Of a DNA stretch of 64,000 nucleotides, positions 24,096 through 32,923 are shown piece after piece (the first letter of the stretch is position 1; every line of letters begins with the position of its first letter). Below the pieces are notes generated by a model. It did no database searches. It saw only the letters and a program-made list of their open reading frames with translations, and was not told the origin of the DNA. Source of the DNA: Streptomyces sp. Q6 (GTDB lineage: Bacteria > Actinomycetota > Actinomycetes > Streptomycetales > Streptomycetaceae); NCBI RefSeq assembly GCF_036967205.1, contig NZ_CP146022.1, positions 5,394,001 to 5,458,000 of the forward strand, read 5' to 3'. The position numbers and the translations under genes were made by a program.

Positions 24096-24869
24096 GTGAA
24101 CCTGCGCGACAGGCTGCGCGGCCTGCTGGTCAGGCTGTACGCGCGCCGGGTGGAAGGCCACCTGGACCATGACCAGGTGCCCAAGCACATCGGGGTCATC
24201 ATGGATGGCAACCGGCGCTGGGCGAAGGCCGCCGGGTCCACCACCGCCCAGGGCCACCAGGCCGGCGCGGACAAGATCGAGGAGTTCCTCGGCTGGTGCA
24301 GCGAGACGGACGTCGAGGTCGTCACGCTCTGGCTGCTCTCGACGGACAACTTCGACCGCCCCCAGGCCGAACTGGTCCCGCTCCTCGGCATCATCGAGGA
24401 CACCGTGCGCTCGCTCGCCGCCGACGGCCGCTGGCGCGTGCACCACGTGGGCGCCACCGACATCCTCCCGTCGGGGCTCCAGACCGTCCTGAAGGAAGCC
24501 GACGAGGCCACGGCCCACGTCGACGGGATAGTGGTCAACGTCGCGATCGGCTACGGCGGCCGCCAGGAGATCGCCGACGCCGTCCGCTCGATGCTCCTGG
24601 ACGCCGCCGAGAAGGGCGACTCCCTCGAAGCGGTCGCCGAGGCCGTCGACATCGACCTCATCGGCAAGCACCTCTACACCAGCGCGCAGCCGGACCCCGA
24701 TCTCGTCATCCGCACCAGCGGTGAGCAGCGCCTCTCGGGCTTCATGCTGTGGCAGACGGCCCACTCCGAGTACTACTTCTGTGACGTCTTCTGGCCGGCG
24801 TTCCGGAAGGTCGACTTCCTGCGCGCGCTGCGCGACTACGCGGCGCGCGGCCGCCGCTTCGGCGGCTGA
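24096..24869 (+). CDS. uppS: Cis-prenyltransferase (isoprenyl transferase, UppS family)
   Basis: The GTG start follows GGAGGGG. The 257-residue enzyme carries the family blocks: HIGVIMDGNRRWAKAAG with the catalytic Asp, GHQAGADKIEEFLGWC, LWLLSTDNF, and DLVIRTSGEQRLSGFMLWQ followed by SEYYF. It adds isopentenyl diphosphate units in cis to make the polyprenyl carrier for wall or glycan synthesis. Actinobacteria often have two such enzymes, one making short Z,E-farnesyl-type chains; which type this is cannot be told by eye. It lies 300 bases before phoH on the same strand. Confidence 0.93.
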   Translation: MNLRDRLRGLLVRLYARRVEGHLDHDQVPKHIGVIMDGNRRWAKAAGSTTAQGHQAGADKIEEFLGWCSETDVEVVTLWLLSTDNFDRPQAELVPLLGIIEDTVRSLAADGRWRVHHVGATDILPSGLQTVLKEADEATAHVDGIVVNVAIGYGGRQEIADAVRSMLLDAAEKGDSLEAVAEAVDIDLIGKHLYTSAQPDPDLVIRTSGEQRLSGFMLWQTAHSEYYFCDVFWPAFRKVDFLRALRDYAARGRRFGG

Positions 24870-25171
24870 CACCGAGTCACCGCGGGACGTAGGTCATCAG
24901 GAGTTAACGCACGCGTCGTCATATGCCCTGGCATGGCTGCGCGTGTTCGAGGGAATAAGCCTTCCAGGTCGGCGTCCGAACCACGGACGCCGGATCTCAG
25001 CGGGCGGCTCGGGGCCGTCCGCCCGGGAGGCCCTTTGCACCAGGACGACCGTATGCCGATGGGTACGGACGACGACTTGGAGGGCCGGTTCTCGGCCCGC
25101 GCACGGGGGCCGTTGACCGGTCCTGCACCCTCCGTCGCTCCCCGACCTCATCCGAGGGGGTACGTCCTTCC
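24870..25171 (+). other. Leader region of phoH with a possible short ORF (24933-25178)
   Basis: An ATG at 24933 opens an 81-codon frame ending at 25176-25178, overlapping the phoH start by seven bases. The peptide is Arg/Pro/Gly-rich and its third-position GC is lower than in neighbouring genes, so it is more likely an untranslated leader than a protein. GAGGGGG near 25155 serves as the phoH ribosome site. No hairpin of note was seen. Confidence 0.3.
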
Positions 25172-26491
25172 GTGGTGACCAGCAACAAGCGCCAGCCCGA
25201 CCGGCGCACCTATGTTCTCGACACCAGCGTCCTGCTGGCCGATCCGAACGCCATGACCCGATTCGACGAACACGAAGTGGTCCTTCCTGTCGTCGTGGTC
25301 ACGGAGTTGGAGGCCAAGAGGCACCATCCGGAGCTGGGGTACTTCGCCCGGCAGGCCCTGCGCCTGCTCGACGACTACCGCATCCGCTTCGGACGCCTCG
25401 ACGCCCCGATCCCCACCGGGGAGCTGGGTGGCACGCTGCGCGTCGAGCTCAACCACTCCGACCCCAGCGTCCTGCCCTCGGGTTACCGCCTGGGCGACAA
25501 CGATTCGCGCATCCTCGCGGTCGCGCGCAATCTGCAGGCCGAGGGATACGACGTCACCGTCGTGTCGAAGGACCTGCCGCTCAGGATCAAGGCCTCGTCG
25601 GTCGGTCTCCTCGCCGAGGAGTACCGCGCCGAACTGGCCATCACGGACTCCGGCTGGACCGGAATGTCCGAACTGACCCTCCCCGCCGAGCAGGTCGACC
25701 TGCTTTTCGACGAGGACAGCGTGTACGTACCGGAGGCCGCCGAGCTTCCCGTGCACACCGGGCTGACGATCCACTCCGAGCGCGGCAAGGCCCTCGGCCG
25801 TGTCACGCCGGAGGGCAACGTCCGCCTGGTGCGCGGCGACCGGGAGGCGTTCGGCCTCAAGGGACGCAGCGCCGAACAGCGGATCGCGCTCGATCTGCTC
25901 CTCGATCCGGACGTCGGCATCATCTCGATGGGCGGCCGGGCCGGCACCGGAAAGTCCGCGCTCGCGCTCTGCGCGGGCCTCGAAGCGGTGCTGGAGCGAC
26001 GCCAGCACCAGAAGGTGATGGTCTTCCGTCCGCTGTACGCGGTGGGCGGGCAGGAGCTCGGCTATCTGCCGGGCAGCGAGGCCGAGAAGATGGGGCCGTG
26101 GGCGCAGGCCGTCTTCGACACCCTGTCGTCCGTCACGTCGCGCGAGGTGATCGAGGAGGTCACCGCGCGCGGGATGCTGGAGGTACTGCCCCTCACGCAC
26201 ATCCGCGGGCGTTCGCTGCACGACGCGTTCGTGATCGTGGACGAGGCCCAATCCCTGGAACGGAACGTTCTGTTGACCGTTCTGTCCCGAATCGGGGCGA
26301 ACTCGCGTGTCGTCCTCACTCATGACGTCGCCCAGCGGGACAACCTCCGGGTCGGCCGCTACGACGGTGTCGTCGCGGTCGTCGAGAAGCTGAAGGGTCA
26401 TCCGCTGTTCGCGCACGTCACGCTCACGCGGTCGGAGCGGTCGCAGATCGCGGCCCTGGTGACCGAAATGCTGGAGGACGGCCAAATCTAG
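25172..26491 (+). CDS. phoH: PIN-domain/PhoH-family ATPase (YlaK/PhoH2-like)
   Basis: The 439-residue protein joins an N-terminal PIN nuclease domain (about 12-150: [42 protein letters not shown]) to a PhoH helicase-like ATPase domain. The ATPase domain has Walker [14 protein letters not shown] near 255 and [13 protein letters not shown] as Walker B. Such PIN-PhoH proteins are RNA-unwinding and RNA-cutting enzymes; the PIN acidic residues appear intact. Two adjacent GTG codons (25172 and 25175) could be the start. A hairpin follows the stop. Confidence 0.9.
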   Translation: MVTSNKRQPDRRTYVLDTSVLLADPNAMTRFDEHEVVLPVVVVTELEAKRHHPELGYFARQALRLLDDYRIRFGRLDAPIPTGELGGTLRVELNHSDPSVLPSGYRLGDNDSRILAVARNLQAEGYDVTVVSKDLPLRIKASSVGLLAEEYRAELAITDSGWTGMSELTLPAEQVDLLFDEDSVYVPEAAELPVHTGLTIHSERGKALGRVTPEGNVRLVRGDREAFGLKGRSAEQRIALDLLLDPDVGIISMGGRAGTGKSALALCAGLEAVLERRQHQKVMVFRPLYAVGGQELGYLPGSEAEKMGPWAQAVFDTLSSVTSREVIEEVTARGMLEVLPLTHIRGRSLHDAFVIVDEAQSLERNVLLTVLSRIGANSRVVLTHDVAQRDNLRVGRYDGVVAVVEKLKGHPLFAHVTLTRSERSQIAALVTEMLEDGQI

Positions 26492-26898
26492 GCCGTTTCA
26501 CCCGAATTGGCGCCGTTCGGCAAAGCGAGAGAGCTTAGCCGGACGGCGTCTTTCTGCGTGCTCGTTTCCTCAAATCCCTTGGGGCAAACGGGGTGTGACG
26601 TATCCCACGCAACACAGAATTGCCTTGCGACGTCCGCATACGGCAGAGTCACGGTCCTGTCAGGCCCCGCATACGACACTTGTGTCCCCTCAGCGGACAT
26701 GCACCACCGCAGCCCCGGCTGCATCTGAACTTCATAGAGGTCGTCGTATGCCGCCCGAGCACCACGCGGCGCTCTCCCAGCGGGAGTTGCCCACCGGGCC
26801 CGTGCCTCCCGTGACCCGTCAGTTGGGAGGCCAGTGCCAGGGGCACGATTGCGTCCGCGAGGGTCACACCACAGCGGGCGATGCTGGAAGGAAACCGT
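26492..26898. other. Long leader of the transglycosylase-like gene, with phoH terminator
   Basis: The first part holds the phoH hairpin (26509-26550). The remaining 350 bases have no convincing gene: a frame from 26748 to 27014 lacks coding bias and runs into the next gene. The near-palindrome GTG-N8-CAC at 26595-26608 resembles a Crp-type site of streptomycetes but lacks one key base. I looked for a c-di-AMP riboswitch, as found before other streptomycete cell-wall hydrolases, and did not see its conserved blocks. Confidence 0.45.
26509..26553 (+). terminator. Hairpin after phoH
   Basis: A 13-base arm at 26509-26521 pairs with 26538-26550 (one mismatch and one G-U pair), with TTT following. 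It lies 18 bases after the phoH stop codon. Confidence 0.6.
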
Positions 26899-27612
26899 GT
26901 GAGCCGGATCTCGGTCCGGGGATTCGCAGTGGCTTCGGCCACCGCGGTCACCACCGTCGGAGCCGTCGTGGGTGTTGCCTCGGGCAGCACCGCTCAGCCC
27001 TCGAACGAGGCTGAGGCCACGGCAGGCGACGCGACCCTCCTCGCCGACATACCCGCCGGTCAGCAGGCGCAGGTTCAGACCGCGTCGCTGACCCAGCAGG
27101 CACAGACGCAGGCCATCGCGGCCGACAATGCGGCTCAGAAGTCCGCGGAGGAAGCGGCCCGTAAGAAGGCCGCCGAGGACGCGATCGCCAAGCAGAAGGA
27201 CGCGCAGGCGGCCAAGGAGAAGGCCGAGAAGGAGGCCAAGGAGCGCGAAGAGGCGAAGAAGGAAGCCGCGAGCCGCTCCGCGACGCGCGACGCCTCCAGC
27301 TTCTCGACGCAGTCCTCGTACTCCGTCTCGCAGATCCAGGCGATGGCGCGCCAGATGGTGCCGTCCGGTCAGTTCCAGTGCTTCAGCAACATCGTGGACC
27401 ACGAGTCCAGCTGGAACTACAAAGCGGTCAACGCCTCCTCCGGTGCGTACGGTCTCTTCCAGGCACTTCCCGCCTCCAAGTACTCCACGGCGGGCGCCGA
27501 CTGGCAGACGAACCCGGCCACTCAGATCAAGTGGGGCCTCAACTACATGGACAGCCGCTACGGCAGCCCGTGCGAGGCCTGGTCCTTCTGGCAGGCCAAC
27601 CACTGGTACTGA
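26899..27612 (+). CDS. Secreted lytic-transglycosylase-like (SLT) protein
   Basis: GTG 26899 is chosen because GGAAGGA lies six bases upstream; an ATG six codons earlier contains that site. The signal peptide (about 1-33) is followed by a long Ala/Lys/Glu helix (about 75-125), probably a coiled coil, and a C-terminal domain of about 80 residues. That domain reads QMVPSGQFQCFSNIVDHESSWNYKAVNASSGAYGLFQ in adjoining parts. The ESSWNY with catalytic Glu and the GAYGLFQ motif are typical of the SLT/transglycosylase-like fold that cuts peptidoglycan. Export to the wall is expected. Length is 237 residues. Confidence 0.86.
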   Translation: MSRISVRGFAVASATAVTTVGAVVGVASGSTAQPSNEAEATAGDATLLADIPAGQQAQVQTASLTQQAQTQAIAADNAAQKSAEEAARKKAAEDAIAKQKDAQAAKEKAEKEAKEREEAKKEAASRSATRDASSFSTQSSYSVSQIQAMARQMVPSGQFQCFSNIVDHESSWNYKAVNASSGAYGLFQALPASKYSTAGADWQTNPATQIKWGLNYMDSRYGSPCEAWSFWQANHWY

Positions 27613-27634
27613 GCCGGGACCGGCTCAACCCCGC

Positions 27635-27667
27635 GAAGCCCCTCACCGTCCTACGGTGGGGGGCTTC
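27635..27667. terminator. Hairpin after the transglycosylase-like gene
   Basis: GAAGCCCCTCACCG (27635-27648) pairs with CGGTGGGGGGCTTC (27654-27667) around a short loop, with one mismatch. No U tract follows. Confidence 0.65.
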
Positions 27668-27747
27668 CGCCGCTTCTCGATGTACGGTCTAGTCCACGGC
27701 TCCGGGGGGAGTGGTGAGTGCGCACGGGGGAACGAAGAGGACGGATC

Positions 27748-29097
27748 ATGTCGCGAGTTCCAGGCTGGCTCGGCCGAGTCGGAGCCGGAATCAGCAAGGT
27801 CGGTGAGCGCCTTGAGGAGCGCCGCGCGGAGGACGAGAAGTCCGACGACGTGGCATCCGACCGAGGGGCCGGACCGGTGTCGCCGGACGACGCCTACGAG
27901 CAGGTGCCCGCGCCTCCCGCGTACGCGCCGAACGTGGCACCCCGGCCCGAACCGGTCGCCGCCGTGCCCTGGGGACTTCGGGTCGCCGCCGAGGCGGCCT
28001 GGCGCCTGCTCGTCCTCGCCGGCACGGTCTGGGTCCTGATGAAGGTCATCAGCTCGGTGCAGCTGGTGGTGTTCGCGTTCGTCGCGGCACTGCTCATCAC
28101 CGCGCTGCTCCAGCCGACGGTGGCCCGGCTGCGCCGCCGCGGTGTGCCCCGGGGACTGGCGACGGCACTGACGGCCATCCTCGGCTTCGTCATCATGGGG
28201 CTCGTCGGCTGGTTCGTCGTCTGGCAGGTCCAGGAGAACATCGACAACCTCTCCGACCAGGTCCAGGACGGCATCGACGAGCTGCGGAAGTGGCTCCTCA
28301 ACAGCCCGTTCCATGTGACCGAGGGTCAGATCAACGACATCGCGAAGTCGCTGCGCGACGCGATCGGCGCCAACACGGACGAGATCACGTCGGCGGGCCT
28401 CGAAGGCGTGACGGTCATCGTCGAGGCGATGACGGGCATCCTCCTCACGATGTTCTCGACGCTCTTCCTGCTCTACGACGGCCGGCGCATCTGGGAGTGG
28501 ACGCTCAAGCTCGTCCCGGCGCAGGCCAGGCCCGGGATCGCGGGGGCCGGCCCGAGGGCGTGGCGGACGCTGACGGCGTACGTGCGCGGGACGGTGATAG
28601 TCGCGTTGATCGACGCCATCTTCATCGGGCTCGGGATCTTCTTCCTCGGCGTTCCGATGGCCGTGCCCCTGGCCGTCTTCATCTTCCTGTTCGCGTTCAT
28701 CCCGCTGGTCGGCGCGGTGGTCTCCGGCGCGCTCGCCGTCGTCGTCGCGCTGGTGACCCAGGGCGTCTTCGCGGCGGTGATGGTGCTCGCCGTCGTGCTC
28801 GCCGTGCAGCAGATCGAGGGGCACATCCTCCAGCCCTTCATCCTCGGCCGCGCGGTGCGGGTGCATCCGCTGGCCGTCGTGCTGTCCGTCGCCGCGGGCG
28901 GGATGGTGTCGGGGATCGGCGGGGCCGTGGTGGCGGTGCCGCTCGTCGCCGTGACCAACACGGTGGTGGTCTATCTGCGGGCCTGGTCGCGGGAGGCGTC
29001 GCTGCGGCAGGCGCCCGCGCCGCGCGGTGCGACCGCCGTGGACCTCGCGCCCGTCGAACCGCCGACCGACCGGGCCGACCCGACCGACCGCCTGTAG
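27748..29097 (+). CDS. AI-2E family (TerC-like UPF0118) membrane transporter
   Basis: The 449-residue protein has a charged N-terminal tail of about 75 residues and about eight membrane helices. It shows the AI-2E signature region in the second half, IFLFAFIPLVGAVVSGALAV and EGHILQPFILGRAVRVHPL. The name comes from one member that exports autoinducer-2; others are Na+/H+ antiporters, and the substrate here is unknown. The start is the ATG at 27748, preceded by GAAGAGG. A 20-bp hairpin after the stop separates it from the convergent ahpD. Confidence 0.88.
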   Translation: MSRVPGWLGRVGAGISKVGERLEERRAEDEKSDDVASDRGAGPVSPDDAYEQVPAPPAYAPNVAPRPEPVAAVPWGLRVAAEAAWRLLVLAGTVWVLMKVISSVQLVVFAFVAALLITALLQPTVARLRRRGVPRGLATALTAILGFVIMGLVGWFVVWQVQENIDNLSDQVQDGIDELRKWLLNSPFHVTEGQINDIAKSLRDAIGANTDEITSAGLEGVTVIVEAMTGILLTMFSTLFLLYDGRRIWEWTLKLVPAQARPGIAGAGPRAWRTLTAYVRGTVIVALIDAIFIGLGIFFLGVPMAVPLAVFIFLFAFIPLVGAVVSGALAVVVALVTQGVFAAVMVLAVVLAVQQIEGHILQPFILGRAVRVHPLAVVLSVAAGGMVSGIGGAVVAVPLVAVTNTVVVYLRAWSREASLRQAPAPRGATAVDLAPVEPPTDRADPTDRL

Positions 29098-29119
29098 GGC
29101 CGCGCGCGCCCGCAGAACG

Positions 29120-29163
29120 CAGAAGTCCGGCCCCGTCGCACGAGCGACGGGGCCGGACTTCTG
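29120..29163. terminator. 20-bp perfect hairpin between AI-2E gene and ahpD
   Basis: Arms 29120-29139 and 29144-29163 are perfectly complementary around the loop ACGA. The structure sits between two convergent genes and should stop transcription from both sides. Confidence 0.85.
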
Positions 29164-29172
29164 CTCACGTGC

Positions 29173-29703
29173 TTACGCCAGGGCATCCTCGGCGTCGACC
29201 GTGACGGCGACGGCCTGGATGACGGACGCGATCTTGAACGCCTCCTGGACGACGTCGCGGTCGACGCCGGCCTTGCGGAGCACCTGCTCGTGCGAGTCGA
29301 GGCACATTCCGCAGCCGTTGATCGCGGAGACCGCGAACGACCAGAGCTCGAAGTCGACCTTGTCGACGCCCGGGTTGCCGATGACGTTCATCCGCAGGCC
29401 CGCGCGCATCGTCCCGTACTCCTCGTCGGAGAGCAGGTGACGCGTGCGGTAGAAGACGTTGTTCATCGACATGATCGCGGCGGCCGACTTGGCGGCCTTG
29501 AAGGCCTCCGGCGACAGGTTCGCCTCGGCCTCCGGCGCCAGCTCGCGCAGGACGCGCGGCGAGCGGGAGGCGATGGCGGTCGCGAGGACGGTGCCCCACA
29601 GCTGCTGCGCCGGCAGGTCGGAGTTGCCGATGACCGAGCCCAGGTTGAGCTTCAGGTCCTTGGCGTAGTCCGGTATGGCGGACTTCAGTTCGTCGAGTGC
29701 CAT
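29173..29703 (-). CDS. ahpD: Alkyl hydroperoxide reductase AhpD
   Basis: The 176-residue protein has the AhpD thiol motif [10 protein letters not shown], that is CXXC followed by the conserved His. In actinobacteria AhpD recycles the peroxiredoxin AhpC, linking it to dihydrolipoamide-dependent reducing power. The all-helical sequence and length are normal. The gene starts 15 bases after ahpC, so the two form one operon. Confidence 0.95.
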   Translation of the reverse strand: MALDELKSAIPDYAKDLKLNLGSVIGNSDLPAQQLWGTVLATAIASRSPRVLRELAPEAEANLSPEAFKAAKSAAAIMSMNNVFYRTRHLLSDEEYGTMRAGLRMNVIGNPGVDKVDFELWSFAVSAINGCGMCLDSHEQVLRKAGVDRDVVQEAFKIASVIQAVAVTVDAEDALA

Positions 29704-29718
29704 GTCAGAGGGCTCCGT

Positions 29719-30273
29719 TCACTCGCCGGAGAGCAGCGCGACCGGGTCCAGGGTCTCGTCGCCCTTGCTCCAGTTGCACGGGCAGAGCTCGTCCGTCTGG
29801 AGCGCGTCGAGGACCCGGAGGACCTCCTTGGGGTTACGGCCGACGGAACCGGCGGTCACCATCGTGAACTGGATCTCGTTGTTCTGGTCGACGATGAAGA
29901 CGGCGCGCTGCGCGAAGCCGTCCTCGCCCTCGATGCCGAGGTCACGCATGAGCTCGTGCTTCGAGTCGGCCAGCATCGGGAAGGGCAGGTCCGTCAGGTC
30001 CGGGTGGTCCTTGCGCCAGGCGTGGTGCACGAACTCGGAGTCACCGGAGAAGCCGAGGACCTGGGCGTCACGGTCGGCGAACTCGTCGTTCAGCTTGCCG
30101 AAGGCGGCGATCTCGGTGGGGCACACGAAGGTGAAGTCCTTGGGCCACGCGAAGACGATCTTCCACTTGCCCTCGTAGGTCTTGTGGTTGATCTGCTCGA
30201 ACTCCTTGCCCTTCTCCAGCGAGACACAGGCAGTCAGGTCGAACTCGGGGAACTTGTCACCGACAGTGAGCAC
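29719..30273 (-). CDS. ahpC: Alkyl hydroperoxide reductase AhpC (peroxiredoxin)
   Basis: The product is a 2-Cys peroxiredoxin: FTFVCPTEIAAFG has the peroxidatic Cys and DELCPCNW the resolving Cys region. It reduces hydrogen peroxide and organic peroxides in the cytoplasm. The start is the GTG at 30273, giving 184 residues. AAGGAG lies five bases before it, whereas the upstream GTG in the same frame overlaps that ribosome site. Divergent oxyR suggests peroxide induction. Confidence 0.95.
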   Translation of the reverse strand: MLTVGDKFPEFDLTACVSLEKGKEFEQINHKTYEGKWKIVFAWPKDFTFVCPTEIAAFGKLNDEFADRDAQVLGFSGDSEFVHHAWRKDHPDLTDLPFPMLADSKHELMRDLGIEGEDGFAQRAVFIVDQNNEIQFTMVTAGSVGRNPKEVLRVLDALQTDELCPCNWSKGDETLDPVALLSGE

Positions 30274-30408
30274 ACGCACTCCTTGCAGCTTGGAAACGTC
30301 CCCTTTTGGGGGGCCTTTCCGTGGGTTGGACTGCTGTTGATCGTGGCACAGGGTGCATTGATTACGGAAATAGCTAGACTCGGTCGTGTTGATCGGAGGT
30401 GGCTATCA
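30274..30408. promoter_or_regulatory. Divergent ahpC/oxyR control region
   Basis: The 135-base gap is unusually AT-rich in its right half. TAGACT at 30375-30380 can be the oxyR -10. ATTGATTACGGAAATAGC (30357-30374) is the most likely place for an OxyR site, but I could not define the T-N11-A core with certainty. Confidence 0.45.
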
Positions 30409-31386
30409 GTGGCCGTACAGAGTGGAAAGCCCGCGGGTGGGCGGCGCAGGCAGCCGAGCCTGGCGCAGCTGCGGGCGTTCGCCGCGGTCGCGGAGCATCT
30501 GCATTTCAGGGACGCGGCGGCCGCGATCGGCATGAGCCAGCCCGCCCTGTCCGGGGCCGTGTCGGCCCTGGAGGAGACGCTCGGGGTGACCCTTGTCGAG
30601 CGTACGACGCGCAAAGTACTGCTCTCGCCCGCCGGAGCCCGGATCGCGGTGCGGGCCAAGGCCGTGCTCGGCGAGGTCGGCGCGCTCATGGAGGAGGCCG
30701 AGGCGGTGCGCGCGCCGTTCACGGGCGCGCTGCGGCTCGGGGTGATCCCGACCGTCGCGCCGTACCTGCTGCCGACCGTGCTGCGGCTGGTCCACGACAC
30801 GTACCCCGATCTGGATCTCCAGGTGCACGAGGAGCAGACCTCGTCGCTGATCGACGGGCTCGCTGCCGGGCGGCTCGATCTGCTGCTGCTCGCGGTGCCG
30901 CTCGGGGTCCCGGGCGTCGTCGAACTCCCGCTGTTCGACGAGGACTTCGTGCTCGTCACGCCGCTCGACCACTGGCTCGGCGGCCGGGAGGGGATCCCGC
31001 GCGAGGCGCTGCGCGAGCTGGATCTGCTGCTCCTCGACGAGGGGCACTGCCTGCGCGACCAGGCGCTCGACATCTGCCGCGAGGCGGGGCGCGACGGCGT
31101 CGACGTGACGACGACCGCTGCCGGGCTCTCGACGCTGGTGCAGCTCGTCGCGGGCGGCCTCGGGTGCACGCTGCTGCCCCGTACGGCCCTGCGCGTCGAG
31201 ACGGCCCGCAGCTCCCAGCTGCTCACCGGCGCCTTCGCCGAGCCCGCGCCCTCGCGCCGGGTCGCCCTCGCCATGCGGGCCGGTGCCGCGCGGGCCACGG
31301 AGTACGAGGAACTGGCCGAGGCGCTGCGCGAGGCGCTGCGGCCGCTGCCCGTGCGAGTGCTTCCGGCTGGGGTGCCAGCCACCTGA
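30409..31386 (+). CDS. oxyR: Hydrogen-peroxide sensor OxyR (LysR family)
   Basis: GTG 30409 has GGAGGT eight bases upstream. The 325-residue protein has the LysR HTH (LAQLRAFAAVAEHLHFRDAAAAIGMSQPALSGAVSALEE) across residues 17-55. In the effector domain it has GHCLRDQALDIC, in which two Cys are separated by eight residues exactly as the redox-active pair of OxyR. It activates ahpC-ahpD when the Cys pair is oxidised. The gene order ahpD-ahpC-oxyR is the known streptomycete one. Confidence 0.95.
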   Translation: MAVQSGKPAGGRRRQPSLAQLRAFAAVAEHLHFRDAAAAIGMSQPALSGAVSALEETLGVTLVERTTRKVLLSPAGARIAVRAKAVLGEVGALMEEAEAVRAPFTGALRLGVIPTVAPYLLPTVLRLVHDTYPDLDLQVHEEQTSSLIDGLAAGRLDLLLLAVPLGVPGVVELPLFDEDFVLVTPLDHWLGGREGIPREALRELDLLLLDEGHCLRDQALDICREAGRDGVDVTTTAAGLSTLVQLVAGGLGCTLLPRTALRVETARSSQLLTGAFAEPAPSRRVALAMRAGAARATEYEELAEALREALRPLPVRVLPAGVPAT

Positions 31387-31555
31387 CAAGCGGTCAAATA
31401 TGCCCGGGACACTGCCAGTTGTGCCGCGCGATGGAACAACTCGCGTCAGGTAGGGGCAGGTAGGAAATGAGCCACGAAGCCGTGCGTCACGGCTGATACA
31501 ACATCCCCCTTGAGTGCGACGCATCAGGCGTCAGTACGAAAAGCCGGGGGGTGCG

Positions 31556-32427
31556 ATGGCGGGAATGCGATGGGACGGTTGGGGGCCTCTCGGGCAGGCC
31601 GGCTGTGATCTGCTGGCCCAGACCCTGATCGCCTGTGGGCACGAGGAGTTCACCGGCCGGGTGCGGGTGGCGGGCAGCCCCGGCGGCACCCTGCACCTGC
31701 GGAGCGGCCTGGTCGTCGCCGTGGAGAGCCCCGGCGCCCCCGGGCCCGAGACGCTGCTCCTGCGCTCCGGCCGGGTGAGCGACGAGCAGTGGACCGCACT
31801 GGTGCGGGAGGCCGACGGATCGCCCTGGCCGGCCGCCGGACTGGTCGCGCACGGGTACGTCGGGGCCGCGCAACTGCGGGTGATCTGCCTGCTGGCGATG
31901 CGGGACGCGGCGTTCGGGATCATCGCGGGGAGGTGGCGGACTGCGAGCGCGCCGACGCGGCCGCGCCCGCCGCCGTGACGCCGGTCGGTGAGGTGCCCGG
32001 ACGGCTGCTCCAGGACGCGGCACGCCGCGTCCTCGCGATCGGCGAACTCCCGTACCCCGTGAGCCCCGACCGCGAGCGCCCCGCACCCGCGCCCGGCGCC
32101 GACCGGGCCGCCGGGCTCACCGCCCCGCGGCGCGAACTGCTCACGCACGCCGACGGCCGCCGCACCGCCCGCGATCTGGCCTTCCGCACCGGACGCGGCG
32201 TCTACGCCGTCACGGTCGAGGTCGCCCGGATGCTCGCCGAAGGACTCCTGGAGTGCGCACCGGCGTCCGCACCGGTCCGGCTGCCCGGCGTGCGGCCCGG
32301 GATGGTGCGGCGGCGGCTGCGGGCCCTGCCCGCGCCCCTGGAGGAACCGGACGACCTGCCGCGCCGCAGCCCCGGCGCCAGTGGCATCAACGAGATCCTC
32401 AACGCCCATCCCAGCCAGGCGAGTTGA
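31556..32427 (+). pseudogene. DUF4388-like protein next to Roadblock genes, frameshifted near 31930
   Basis: The first 125 residues (MAGMRWDGWGPLGQAGCDLL, then FTGRVRVAGSPGGTLHLRSGLVVAVESPGAPG) resemble the DUF4388/PatA-type N-terminal domain found in gliding and conservon-like signalling clusters. At about 31927-31933 the frame shifts. The expected EVADCERADAAAPAAVTPV continues in the next frame and ends at 32427 with a winged-helix-like region, LTHADGRRTARDLAFRTGRGVY. Restoring one G in the GGGG run gives about 290 residues. As given, the first frame ends at 31978 in a Pro/Arg tail. The two Roadblock genes follow at once. Confidence 0.7.
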
Positions 32428-32532
32428 ATCCGGCGTCGACCGCCGCTCCCCGCCCATTCCTGTCCGTTCCGATCACGACAGTCCATCAAACAGTGACGAT
32501 CAGATGCGCTGCGCATCTGGGGGGTTGAACTC

Positions 32533-32919
32533 ATGGACCACAACGCTCTCGCGCAGGAGATGCGCGACCTGCGCGAGCAGGTGACCGGCATCACCGACAC
32601 GGCGGTCGCGGCGGCGGACGGGCTGCTCATCGCGGCCGACACCGCCGACGCCATCGACCAGGAGGGCCTCGCCGCCGTCGCCGCGGCCGGACTCGGCCTC
32701 GCCCGGCGCACCGCCGAACTCACGGCCCGCGGCTCGCTGCGCCGGACCGTGACGTACGGCAGCCGGGGCTGCGCCGCCTTCTACGCGGTCGGCGACACCG
32801 CCCTGATGGTCGTCCTCGGCGACGAGGGCCTGGACGTGGAACGCCTGCACGCGGCGACCCGCCCCGCCCTCGACCGGATCGAGTCGATCCTCGCCGCCAA
32901 GACCCCGGAAGGGGTGTGA
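32533..32919 (+). CDS. Roadblock/LC7-domain protein 1
   Basis: The 128-residue protein is a Roadblock/LC7 fold (MglB-like): a helix, then DTAVAAADGLLIAADTAD, a central helix and GDTALMVVLGDEGL. Roadblock proteins form dimers that act on small Ras-like GTPases or serve as signalling scaffolds. It ends five bases before the next Roadblock gene. GGGGGG upstream and the ATG at 32533 define the start. Confidence 0.82.
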   Translation: MDHNALAQEMRDLREQVTGITDTAVAAADGLLIAADTADAIDQEGLAAVAAAGLGLARRTAELTARGSLRRTVTYGSRGCAAFYAVGDTALMVVLGDEGLDVERLHAATRPALDRIESILAAKTPEGV

Positions 32920-32923
32920 CCGC

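Noticed and set aside
26492-26898. c-di-AMP (ydaO-type) riboswitch before the transglycosylase-like gene
   Set aside because: The conserved purine-rich blocks of that riboswitch could not be found.
26748-27014. Short frame overlapping the transglycosylase-like gene
   Set aside because: It overlaps the signal-peptide region in another frame and lacks coding bias, although a GAGG lies upstream.
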